Origin: Bifidobacterium sp. ESL0704
GTDB lineage: Bacteria; Actinomycetota; Actinomycetes; Actinomycetales; Bifidobacteriaceae
DNA: 64,000 bases
Assembly (NCBI RefSeq): GCF_029392075.1
Contig: NZ_CP113929.1
Location: forward strand, 2,232,001 to 2,296,000
Reading direction: 5' to 3'
The position numbers and the translations under genes were made by a program. Shown piece after piece: positions 46,563-54,988 of the stretch; within the stretch, counting starts at the first letter, position 1, and every line of letters starts with the position of its first letter. A model generated the notes under the pieces. It was given only the letters and a program-made list of their open reading frames with translations, ran no database searches and was not told the DNA's origin.

Positions 46563-47533
46563 TCATCAAAATGCCGAATACCCAGACCAACGCCGTTGCG
46601 CGCAAAATCGAGGAGCTTCATCAAGAGCGCGGCGAGGCCGGCAACGACCGTGTGCTGACGCTGATCATTTCAACCGATGAGGGCGAGCTTGAGAACGCGC
46701 TGAAAATCGCCAATTCCGCGGGGCGTGAGCACCCCTGCCGCGTCATCGCCATCGTGCCGAACAGCAAGGAGCTGCCGTTCTGCGACGTCGACAAGGAGCC
46801 GGACTGCTATGTCACCGATTCCGGCGACGTCGAGACCGACCTTGATGCGCAGGTTCGCTTCGGCGCGGACGCCGGTGCAGGCGAAGTCATTATCCTACGT
46901 CCGCGCGGCGGGCTGTGCCAGCATACCGATACGTTGGTCATGCCGCTGCTGGTGCCCGATACACCGGTCGTCACCTGGTGGCCAACCAATCCGCCGGCGA
47001 ACCCTTCTAAGGACCCGCTCGGCGCGATGGCCGGAAGCCGCATCACCGACGCCTTGCGTTCGGACGATCCCGACAAGACCTTTGACACGCTCCGCGCCAA
47101 CTGGGAGCCCAAGGACGTCGACTTCTCCTGGACGCGCCTGACCGTCTGGCGCGCGATGCTGGCCACCACCATCGACCAGCCGCCGCATCTGCCGATCGAG
47201 TCCGTCAAGGTCACCGGCCAGCCTGACTACCTGCCGTTGAAACTGCTCGCCGCGTGGCTTGCGCTGAAGCTCAACGTGCCGGTCGAGCTCGGTTACGTCA
47301 CTGGTACCGAAGCCATTACCGGCGTCTATCTGAACCGTTCCGACGGGACGATTGCGTTGGAACGCCCAGATTCGCGCGAGGCCGTCATCAGCCAGCCGGG
47401 GCAGACGCCGCAACGTGTCGCCATGCCGCTGCGTTCGCTCGAGGACTGCTTGAGTGAGGAACTGCGCCGCATCGACCCAGACGAGGTCTACGCCGACGTC
47501 ATCACCAAGGGCTGGAGCAAGGTCAAAGGCTGA
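46559..47533 (+). CDS. opcA: OpcA, glucose-6-phosphate dehydrogenase assembly protein
   Basis: 324 residues from the ATG at 46559, chosen for GGAGG 5 bp upstream and the ATGA overlap with zwf. Matches the OpcA/G6PD assembly family of actinobacteria (EVIILRPRGGLCQHTDTLVM; PVVTWWPTNPPANP; DFSWTRLTVWRAMLA). It promotes oligomer assembly and activity of G6PDH. Coupled expression with zwf fits a protein made in proportion to its partner. Confidence 0.93.
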   Translation: MIIKMPNTQTNAVARKIEELHQERGEAGNDRVLTLIISTDEGELENALKIANSAGREHPCRVIAIVPNSKELPFCDVDKEPDCYVTDSGDVETDLDAQVRFGADAGAGEVIILRPRGGLCQHTDTLVMPLLVPDTPVVTWWPTNPPANPSKDPLGAMAGSRITDALRSDDPDKTFDTLRANWEPKDVDFSWTRLTVWRAMLATTIDQPPHLPIESVKVTGQPDYLPLKLLAAWLALKLNVPVELGYVTGTEAITGVYLNRSDGTIALERPDSREAVISQPGQTPQRVAMPLRSLEDCLSEELRRIDPDEVYADVITKGWSKVKG

Positions 47534-47572
47534 GCCCAAGCATTGCTGATGCCTCGCCCAAGGCGTTGCTGT

Positions 47573-48215
47573 GTGAAAGGTGCATTTTGGCGCTGCTAAG
47601 TTGCACCTTTCCCACAGCACCGTCAGAAACATACACGTCCGGGTCGCCAAAGCGGACCTCCCGCACACCAGCGTCAAAAAGATGCACGTTCCAGTTACTA
47701 AGGTGCATCTTCCACACGCCAGCGTCAAAAAAGTGCATCTTAACGGTGCCAAAACGCACATTCCAAACAGCACCGTCAGAAAAATGCACATCCGGGTCAC
47801 TAGGCACCCTTCACACAGTGGTGTCAGAAACATGCACATTCGGGTCGCCAAAGCGCAACTCTCGCACACCAGCGTCAAAAAAGTACACCTTAGCGGTGTC
47901 AAAGCGCACATTCCACACGGTACCGTCAGAAAAGTGCATATCCGGGTTACTAGCGTGCACATTCCGAACAGCAGCATCAGAAAAATGCACCCTAGCCAAT
48001 GCCAAGCACCTTCCATACAACAGCGTCAAAAAGATGCACATCCGGGCTACTAAGGTGCATCTTTTACACAGCAACGTCAAAAAAGTGCATCTTAACGGTG
48101 CCAAAGTGCACATTCCGAACAGTACTGTCAGAAACATGCATGCTGGCGTTGCCAAAGCGCACCTTTTACACAGCAGCGTCAGAAACGTGCATGTAGCATG
48201 CTGCAAATAGCACTT
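47573..48215. repeat. Array of about twelve 51-bp hairpin repeats
   Basis: The anchor GTCA(G/A)AAA occurs at 47622, 47673, 47724, 47775, 47823, 47874, 47925, 47976, 48025, 48076, 48127 and 48178: a 51-bp period with two deviations (48 and 49). Within units, halves pair, e.g. AAGATGCAC...GTGCATCTT around a 15-nt loop. The first half-unit has GAAAGGTGCA...TGCACCTTTC. Because 51 is divisible by 3, spurious long open frames appear on both strands. It fills the space between opcA and the LRR gene. Confidence 0.9.
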
Positions 48216-48492
48216 TCCCGTGCCTATACCCGATCCTCACCGCAAGCCATTCATTGATGCATGGCGAATGATGATCCCCTGATATCGCCGTCATTCCAAC
48301 GTTTCTCATTATCCAATTACGATATTCTCGCTATCGGCATTGCCTAATTATTTACTACGAACAAGCAACGGAAGGCTCATTCCAAACGCATGGCCTATAC
48401 CAAAAACTAGACGATTGCAACGGTTTTGCATTCCTGATAACAACAATATACACTGAACAACGTTACGGGATATGTAATAGAGAAGAGTAATT
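48216..48492. other. Upstream region of the LRR gene after the 51-bp array
   Basis: AT-rich stretch without a gene. It presumably holds the LRR promoter; no confident -35/-10 pair assigned. AGAAGAG precedes the ATG at 48493. Confidence 0.4.
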
Positions 48493-50634
48493 ATGCGAGA
48501 AATCATTCGCCCCACTCGAAACATCTCAAAACGACTGCTGGCTGCCATCGCCACCTTGAGTATGCTGGCATTGCCGGCAGCAGCCAATGGTGCCGAGCCC
48601 CGGCAAGGATGCGACTTGGGCCGGAGCACCATCGCCCAGTGCTTCCCAGATCACGACATCGCGCAAAACGTCGTGGAACATATGTCGACCACTTTTCACG
48701 CCACGACCAACAGCGTTCTCACCCAGCAAATGGCCGATTCTGTAGATAAAATCGACCTTCAAAACTCAACGGGGAACATGAAAAACCTTGAGGGTCTACA
48801 GTATCTCCGCAACCTTGACGGCGTAACGGTCATCAACAATGGGGTTCAATCTCTCGAGCCGCTCAGAAACCTCAACAATCTGACGTCGGTCTCCATTGAA
48901 GATTTGGATAATGGCGACATCACACCCATCACCAGCGCCAACCACATCGACAAGATGTTTGACATCGACATCGAAAACAGCCCGAGCTTGCACGACATCT
49001 CGTCAATGGCAAACTACAAGACCTCCACAGCCCTGCGCTACGTCGATCTCAACTCAAATAGCATCAGCGACATCACGGCTTTCAAGGGGTTCACCCACCT
49101 CTCGAGCCTTCGACTCGAAGATCAGCACATCATCGAACCCGACGCAACATCCTGGCCGGTGAGCGTCCAAGCACCAAAAGATGAGGACGGACATTACCTT
49201 TCTTCTACGCAAACCTCTCCGGCCGCAGGATCGTATAACGCCACGACAGGCAAGCACACATGGAGCAAAACGGACGGCGGCACCTCGAAAACCATGGAAT
49301 ACACTTTCGACATCTCACTGCTCTCCTCTGCCATGCCCGTCTGCGGTAGCAGTCCAGGATCCGATATGTGTTCCTACAGCGGCTCAGTACGCAGAGACGT
49401 CAAGCACAAAGTCACCTTTGCCACCGGTGAAGGCGCCAGCACCGTAAACCCGCAAACCATTTACAACGGCGAAACCGTCTCAATCCCCTACCGAGATCCT
49501 TCGCGCCCGCACTACGATTTCGTGGAATGGCAATATAAACCGGACGGCACCACCCTCACCACATATCCTGAAGATACGCAAGTCACCGATGACATGACTT
49601 TGTATGCAAAGTGGGCGCAAATCACCCATCAGGTCACGTTCGACACCGGAGACGACGGCAGCGCGATCAGCGACCAAACAGTCAACGACGGCGACCCCAT
49701 CCGCGTACCGCAAGCGCCCACACGCCCCGGCTATACCTTCGTCAAATGGCAGTACAGCCCGAACCATGACGGCAACCTCGTCGACTACAACAGCGCCGCC
49801 CCCGTCACCGACAACCTTTATCTCGTTGCCGAATGGAAGATCTACACGCATAAGGTCACCTTCGTCACCGGCGAAGACGCCAGCACCATCGATCCGATCG
49901 ACGTGCAAGACGGGCAGTCCATCTCCATCGCCCACCATCCCTCCCGCCGCGGTTATACTTTCGACGGCTGGAAATACCAGCCAGACGGCACCACCTGGAC
50001 AGACTATGACGACGAAGCGCCTGTCACCACCGACCTCACGCTTACTGCCAAGTGGAAACGCAACATCCACCACGTCAGCTTCGACACGGGCGGAGAGGGC
50101 AGCAGCATTCCCGATAAAAACGTCACCGATGGCGACACCCTTGGCGAGGTGGAAACCCCGACGCGTACCGGCTATACCTTCGACGGCTGGCAATACTACG
50201 ATTCAGCCACCGATGGCCTAGTCGACTTTGACGTCAACACGCCTATCGACTATCGCTTCGACGAATATATGACGCTCTTCGCGAAGTGGAAGCCCGTCAC
50301 GCCGACGCCGGGCACACCGACGCCTACTCCAGGCACGCCGACACCGACACCGACGCCGACACCGACGCCGACACCAACACCCACACCCACACCCACACCA
50401 ACACCCACACCCACACCCACACCCACACCGAAGCCGAAGCCGGTTCCTACGCCTACGCCCAGCGCGCCCACGCCCAATGCCGACAAACACAATGCCAAGC
50501 AGCCAACTCCCGCACAGCCGACACTCAGCGCCACCGGCTCCTCCGTTAGCGGCATTGCGCTTATCGCAACGTTATGTGCCGTATTCGCAGGGATCCTGAC
50601 ACTGGCGATCGGCTCTCACAAACATCGCGCGTAG
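48493..50634 (+). CDS. Internalin-like LRR / B-repeat protein placed inside the pentose-phosphate cluster
   Basis: 713 residues. Signal peptide to about 34, cap QGCDLGRSTIAQCFPD (38-53), a short degenerate LRR block (about 95-215; e.g. LRYVDLNSNSISDITAFKGF), a C-cap, four B repeats (about 304-600; HKVTFATGEGAST and relatives), a (PT)n wall linker, LSATG, a hydrophobic helix and the tail GSHKHRA. It lies between opcA and pgl, normally adjacent in actinobacteria, and has hairpin repeat arrays on both sides, so it looks like an insertion into a metabolic operon. Adhesin role inferred. Confidence 0.9.
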   Translation: MREIIRPTRNISKRLLAAIATLSMLALPAAANGAEPRQGCDLGRSTIAQCFPDHDIAQNVVEHMSTTFHATTNSVLTQQMADSVDKIDLQNSTGNMKNLEGLQYLRNLDGVTVINNGVQSLEPLRNLNNLTSVSIEDLDNGDITPITSANHIDKMFDIDIENSPSLHDISSMANYKTSTALRYVDLNSNSISDITAFKGFTHLSSLRLEDQHIIEPDATSWPVSVQAPKDEDGHYLSSTQTSPAAGSYNATTGKHTWSKTDGGTSKTMEYTFDISLLSSAMPVCGSSPGSDMCSYSGSVRRDVKHKVTFATGEGASTVNPQTIYNGETVSIPYRDPSRPHYDFVEWQYKPDGTTLTTYPEDTQVTDDMTLYAKWAQITHQVTFDTGDDGSAISDQTVNDGDPIRVPQAPTRPGYTFVKWQYSPNHDGNLVDYNSAAPVTDNLYLVAEWKIYTHKVTFVTGEDASTIDPIDVQDGQSISIAHHPSRRGYTFDGWKYQPDGTTWTDYDDEAPVTTDLTLTAKWKRNIHHVSFDTGGEGSSIPDKNVTDGDTLGEVETPTRTGYTFDGWQYYDSATDGLVDFDVNTPIDYRFDEYMTLFAKWKPVTPTPGTPTPTPGTPTPTPTPTPTPTPTPTPTPTPTPTPTPTPTPKPKPVPTPTPSAPTPNADKHNAKQPTPAQPTLSATGSSVSGIALIATLCAVFAGILTLAIGSHKHRA
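50296..50442 (+). repeat. Pro-Thr coding tract
   Basis: Hexanucleotide CCGACA/CCCACA repeats encode PTPTPT... as the wall-spanning stalk of the LRR protein. Likely length-variable in 6-bp steps, keeping the frame. Confidence 0.85.
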
Positions 50635-50678
50635 GCATCACCCCGTCAGCGATTCCGCTTGACAAGTCATCCATCTCG

Positions 50679-50722
50679 ATTCCGCTTGATAGGTTTATCC
50701 GCCTCATCAAGCGGAATTGTTA
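50679..50722 (+). terminator. Hairpin after the LRR gene
   Basis: Perfect 12-bp arms ATTCCGCTTGAT (50679-50690) and ATCAAGCGGAAT (50706-50717), then TGTTAT. A second partial copy of the left arm lies at about 50652. The T run is weak. Confidence 0.6.
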
Positions 50723-50768
50723 TCAGTCGTTGCCGCCATGCGAACAGCATCCCTTGCATATACCTAAG

Positions 50769-50885
50769 CTGGCATGTGTAAAAAGTGCGTTGAAGAGGTA
50801 CTCATTCGCACTTTTTGTGCACCCGACCAACTGGCATGTGCGAAAGGTGCCATTTATAGTTGTGAGTTAGCACTTTTACACAGGC
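50769..50885. repeat. Two hairpin units, 62-bp spacing, upstream of pgl
   Basis: CTGGCATGTG begins at 50769 and 50831. Unit 1 has perfect 10-bp arms AAAAAGTGCG/CGCACTTTTT; unit 2 has AAAGGTGC/GCACTTTT. The sequence resembles the first half-unit of the 51-bp array on the other side of the LRR gene (TGTG-GAAAGGTGC...GCACxTTT). Confidence 0.7.
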
Positions 50886-50904
50886 ACTTGAGGAAGGCTC
50901 GCAT

Positions 50905-52122
50905 ATGGTACAGCGAAAACTGGAAGTATATAAGGACCCGGAAACCGTGGCTTTAGCCGCGGCGCAACGCACGTTGCTCGCCATTCTGGACGCGCTGAAC
51001 GAATGTGACGAATCCGGCAAACCGCTTCGCAGCCGCTACGATGTGGCGCTGACCGGCGGATCCGACATCCTGCGGGCGCTGAGCTATATGGCTTCAAATC
51101 CGCTGGCCGAAGCCATCGATTGGACACGCGTGCACTTCTGGTGGGGCGATGACCGCTTCGTGGCGGCGACCGACGAGGACCGCAGCTCCTGGCAGGCACG
51201 GCAACGCTTCCTCGGCAAACTGGTCGCCGACGGTCTGCTCCCCGAATCCAACATCCACGAGATGGCCACGGACACCCGTACGCCCGATGCAATCGCGGCC
51301 GCCAGCGACGAGGAAAACAAAGCTCTGGTCGACAAAGCCGCAGCGGATTACGAAGCCGAACTCTTCGAAGAATTGGGCGGACAACCCCAACATTCAGCAA
51401 ATGAAACCGTCAAAGATTTTTGCAATATAAATGGTGATGGCGAGAATGCTGTAGACAACAGTAGCAACCAGGCAACCGCGCTACCGGCAATGGACCTGCT
51501 GATTCTCGGCATGGGCCCCGACGGGCACTTTGCCTCGCTCTTCCCCGGCCACAACGAGATCAAGATCGGCACCTCCGACGCTCAAGCGGCCAAAGCTTGC
51601 TATACAGGCAACGTCAACGATCCCGCTGCTACCGATACCGGAGCCACCGCTTCCGCCGAAACCCCAGCCACCGCTTCCGCCGAAACCCCGGCCGACACTT
51701 CCGCCGAAACCCCAGCCGACACTTCCGCCGAAACCCCAGCCGACACTTCCGCCGAAACCCCAGCCGACACTTCCGATAATGGTAACGTTAATTCTTCCAT
51801 AGAAGCCGGCAACCCGTCTCTCGTCGATGCCAATGTCAGAAACGGCGTTCCCACGAAAACCGCCGTAGCTGATTCGCCCGCATACCCGCTGGCCGTAGGC
51901 GTGACCCACTCTCCCAAGATGCCACCGCTGCGCGTCTCGATGACCGCACCGATGCTCGCCCGCAGCCGCCGCACCTGGATGCTCACATGCGGGGCCGGCA
52001 AGGCCGATGCCACCGCCGCCGTCTTCGCGCAGCCCAACAACCCCGACTACCCGGCCAGCTTCGCCACCGGCACCGAGGAATTCGTCTGGTTCACCACCCC
52101 CGACGCAATCGCAAAACTATAG
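50905..52122 (+). CDS. pgl: 6-phosphogluconolactonase with low-complexity insertion
   Basis: 405 residues against about 250 for the family. Conserved parts are present: VALTGGSDILRAL, HFWWGDDRFV and MDLLILGMGPDGHFASLFPG, then PLRVSMTAPMLARSR. Two insertions explain the extra length: about 30 residues near 163-193 (NINGDGENAVDNSSN) and about 85 residues after the FPGH motif, including tandem SAETPADT octapeptides. Hydrolyses 6-phosphogluconolactone to 6-phosphogluconate between Zwf and Gnd. Ribosome site GAGGAAGG. Whether the enlarged loop impairs activity is unknown; the core looks intact. Confidence 0.92.
   Translation: MVQRKLEVYKDPETVALAAAQRTLLAILDALNECDESGKPLRSRYDVALTGGSDILRALSYMASNPLAEAIDWTRVHFWWGDDRFVAATDEDRSSWQARQRFLGKLVADGLLPESNIHEMATDTRTPDAIAAASDEENKALVDKAAADYEAELFEELGGQPQHSANETVKDFCNINGDGENAVDNSSNQATALPAMDLLILGMGPDGHFASLFPGHNEIKIGTSDAQAAKACYTGNVNDPAATDTGATASAETPATASAETPADTSAETPADTSAETPADTSAETPADTSDNGNVNSSIEAGNPSLVDANVRNGVPTKTAVADSPAYPLAVGVTHSPKMPPLRVSMTAPMLARSRRTWMLTCGAGKADATAAVFAQPNNPDYPASFATGTEEFVWFTTPDAIAKL
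51649..51776 (+). repeat. 24-bp coding tandem repeat inside pgl
   Basis: About five near-identical 24-bp units (TCCGCCGAAACCCCAGCCGA CACT) encode SAETPADT. They sit in a surface loop region after the lactonase GPDGHxASLFPxH motif. Confidence 0.88.
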
Positions 52123-52701
52123 CATTCGTCAACGTGGTCGGTTTCAAAAAATATCTCTGGACCCGACCACGCCATCGTTGTTGGCGAACGATATTTATTT
52201 CAACGATTTCAAGATTTCGTCAGTTTTATCAAGGTCCTCACGATTTCAGTGCTGGCAAACCGCACATAACCAACCGCCAAAGTCCGCTTACCAGCACAAC
52301 CAAGGTCCTCACGATTTCAGTGCTGGCAAACTGCACATAAGCACTCACCAAAGTCCGTTCACCAGCACAACCAAGACCCCCCACCGTTCCCAATGCTGGC
52401 AAACCGCACGTCACAAACCGCCAAAGTCCGTTCACCAGCACAACCAAGACCCCCACCGCTCCCAATGCCGGCAAACCGCACATAACCAACCACCAAAGTC
52501 CGCTTACCAGCACTAACCGCTATATTTGCGCCATTGCGCCCGTAAACGAAGCAAACATACCCTTCAAATACAGAACCGTCCTCCGCCAGATACCGAAACT
52601 ATCAGCATCCGACAGAGGACGGAATAATTCAGATTCTCGCAGCTGACCACATACTCATTCAGCCACGAAAATCAGACGATCAAACGTCGACAGCCAACCA
52701 A
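52123..52701. other. Convergent gap between pgl and gnd
   Basis: No gene. About half is the 71-bp repeat array at 52230-52515; the rest is unique AT-richer sequence with no clear terminator. Confidence 0.55.
52230..52515. repeat. Four 71-73-bp tandem repeats
   Basis: Units start at 52230, 52301, 52372 and 52445 (CAAGGTCCTCACGATTTCAG type). Each contains a TGCTGG...CCAGCA inverted pair about 47 bp across and the core CCGCCAAAGTCCG. Copies 1-2 and 3-4 form two subtypes. Confidence 0.88.
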
Positions 52702-54162
52702 TCAGTCGCTCATCTTTTCTTCCGGGCGACCAGGCTCGGCCCACAAGGTGTGGAAGACGCCGGGCTCATCGACGCGGCCGTAGGTGTGCGCGCCGAAGAG
52801 ATCACGCTGGGCCTGGATGATGGTGGCGGGCAGACGCTTGGAGCGCAGGCCGTCATAGTAGGAAAGCGAGGTCGAGAAGACCGGTGCGGGGATGCCGCAG
52901 CTCGCGGCCTTGCCGACGACGCGACGCCAGGAAGCCTGTGCCTTCTCGATGGCGTTCTTGAAGTACGGGGCGAAGAGCAGCGAGACATTGGCCTCGCCGG
53001 ACTCGAACGCGTCGGAAACGACGTTGAGGAACTGGGCACGAATGATGCAGCCGCCGCGCCAGATGCGAGCAACCGCGGCCAGATCGATCTTCCAGTCGTA
53101 CTGCTTGGCTCCGTCGCTGATCTCCTGGAAGCCCTGGGCGTAGGAGACGATCTTGGAAGCGTAGAGCGCCTGACGGATGTCTTCAATGAAGGCCTTGCGC
53201 TCGTCGTCGTTTGCGAACGTAATCTTGCCGTCAGGGCCGGTCAGGTTCTGCTTGGCGGCGCCTTCACGCAGTTCGGTCTGGTCGGAAAGGCCACGGGCGA
53301 ACACGCCTTCCGCAATCGCGGTGACCGGGGTGCCGATCTCGAGGGCGGTCTGGACCGTCCAAGTGCCGGTGCCCTTCATGCCGGCCTGGTCGACGATGAT
53401 GTCAACCAGCGGCTTGCCGGTCTTCTTGTCCTTCTCGTGCAGCAGGTCGGCGGTAATCTCGATGAGGTAGGAATTGAGCTCGGTCTTGTCCCAAGACTCG
53501 AACACGTCGCCGATCTCGTCGGGAGTCATGCCCATGCCGCGACGCATCAGGTCGTAGCTTTCGGCGATGAGCTGCATGTCGGCGTACTCGATGCCATTGT
53601 GCACCATCTTGACGAAGTGGCCGGCGCCGTTCTCGCCGATGTGGGTGACGCAGGGCTCGCCTTCCGCCTTGGCCGCGATGGACTTGAGGATCGGGCCGAG
53701 GGTCTTCCAGGATTCATCAGTGCCGCCGGGCATCATGGACGGGCCGTTCAGCGCGCCTTCCTCGCCACCGGAAACGCCGCAGCCGACGAAGTGCAGACCG
53801 CGGGCGCGGATTTCCTTCTCACGGCGGATGGTGTCTTTGAAGTAGGCGTTGCCGCCGTCGACGATGATGTCGCCCGGATCCATGGCATCGGCGAGCGCCT
53901 CGATCATCGCGTCGGTCGGCGCGCCGGCCTTGACCAGGATGATGGCCGTACGCGGCTTGGTCAGGGAGGCCACGAACTCGTCAATGGTCTTAGCGGGAAC
54001 GAACTTGCCTTCGTCGCCATGATCCTTCATAAGCTTTTCGGTACGCTCATAATGGCGGTTGTAAAGCGCCACGGTGTTGCCATGATGCGCGAGATTCCTT
54101 GCGAGGTTCGAACCCATTGCCGCCAGACCGACGACTCCGATATTTGCTACAGCTTCCGTCAT
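52702..54162 (-). CDS. gnd: 6-phosphogluconate dehydrogenase (decarboxylating)
   Basis: 486 residues from the ATG at 54162, preceded by GAAAGG; a longer open frame adds an unlikely leader. NADP-binding GVVGLAAMGSNLARN at the N-terminus, substrate-site GCGVSGGEEGA and KMVHNGIEYADMQLIAE, and the C-terminal helical domain ending in the expected AHTYGRVD region. Produces ribulose 5-phosphate, CO2 and NADPH; third step after Zwf and Pgl. It is convergent to pgl, not in the same transcript. Confidence 0.96.
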   Translation of the reverse strand: MTEAVANIGVVGLAAMGSNLARNLAHHGNTVALYNRHYERTEKLMKDHGDEGKFVPAKTIDEFVASLTKPRTAIILVKAGAPTDAMIEALADAMDPGDIIVDGGNAYFKDTIRREKEIRARGLHFVGCGVSGGEEGALNGPSMMPGGTDESWKTLGPILKSIAAKAEGEPCVTHIGENGAGHFVKMVHNGIEYADMQLIAESYDLMRRGMGMTPDEIGDVFESWDKTELNSYLIEITADLLHEKDKKTGKPLVDIIVDQAGMKGTGTWTVQTALEIGTPVTAIAEGVFARGLSDQTELREGAAKQNLTGPDGKITFANDDERKAFIEDIRQALYASKIVSYAQGFQEISDGAKQYDWKIDLAAVARIWRGGCIIRAQFLNVVSDAFESGEANVSLLFAPYFKNAIEKAQASWRRVVGKAASCGIPAPVFSTSLSYYDGLRSKRLPATIIQAQRDLFGAHTYGRVDEPGVFHTLWAEPGRPEEKMSD

Positions 54163-54248
54163 TGTTAGCCTTTCAACTTGACTTTTCTTCAGCGGCGTGA
54201 CGGCCGAAACCGTTCTGTCGGCTTGCCATATCATCCGCCCAAGCTTTA

Positions 54249-54279
54249 ATGTTTCCGGACTTTACCAGGCCCGAAACAT
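54249..54279. promoter_or_regulatory. Inverted repeat upstream of gnd
   Basis: ATGTTTCCGG (54249-54258) and CCCGAAACAT (54270-54279), 9 of 10 paired, about 90 bp before the gnd start. Possible operator; no regulator assigned. Confidence 0.45.
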
Positions 54280-54403
54280 ACTCCCTTAGTCTATCTCCAT
54301 CCAAGCCTATATGCATTCCCGGAAAGTGGAATATGCCACATTACAATATGTCACCGGCAGCAAATCCTGGCAACACACCGCAATCAGGCTTACCCAGCTT
54401 CCA

Positions 54404-54941
54404 GCGTCGCAAAGCCGCCACCACTCGGCGCGTCGCAAAAGCGCCACTACAAGGACCTACCAGAGGATTTGCGACGCTTATCAGCCACTTAACGTCACAA
54501 AAGCGCCGGCAGAAATAGCTAACGGAGGAATCACGACGCAAAACAACCAGATTGCGTCGCAAAAGCGCCAACACAAGGACCTACCGGAGGATTCGCGACG
54601 CCCAGCAGCCACTTTAGCGTCGCAAAAGCGCCACAAGAGGCACCAACCGGAAAAACACGACACTAGACAATCCTCAAGCGTCACAAAAACGCCAACACAG
54701 ACGCCTACCGGAGGATTCGTGACGCAAAACAACCAGATTGCGTCACAAAAACGCCAACACAGACGCCTACCGGAGGAAACACGACGCCTACCGACCAACT
54801 AGCGTCACAAATCCGCCACCACAAGGACCTACCGGTGGATTCGCGACGCTCAACAGCCACTTAACGTCACAAAAGCGCCGGCAGAAATAGCTAACGGAGG
54901 ATTTGCGACGCTCAACAGCCAATTAGCGTCGTAAATCCTCC
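54404..54941. repeat. Array B: eight 62-bp units of the same family as array A
   Basis: Left arms begin at 54462, 54524, 54587, 54649, 54710, 54772, 54834 and 54896 (61-63 bp apart), preceded by a partial unit. The last unit, GGAGGATTTGCGACGC ... GCGTCGTAAATCCTCC, pairs perfectly and matches array A units at most arm positions. Others have a right arm ending in AAAAGCGCC that no longer pairs with the left arm. A separate perfect palindrome CCGTCGGC-AT-GCCGACGG follows at 54964-54981. Confidence 0.9.
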
Positions 54942-54988
54942 GCTTACAGCACTGAGAAGGCCGCCGTCGGCATGCCGACGGAATCCGC

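Noticed and set aside
47566..48210. 214-residue open frame (and a long minus-strand frame) across the 51-bp array
   Set aside because: Frames are open on both strands only because the period is a multiple of three. There is no ribosome site, the period breaks (49 bp) at one point, and the encoded text is a Cys/Ser or hydrophobic repeat without precedent.
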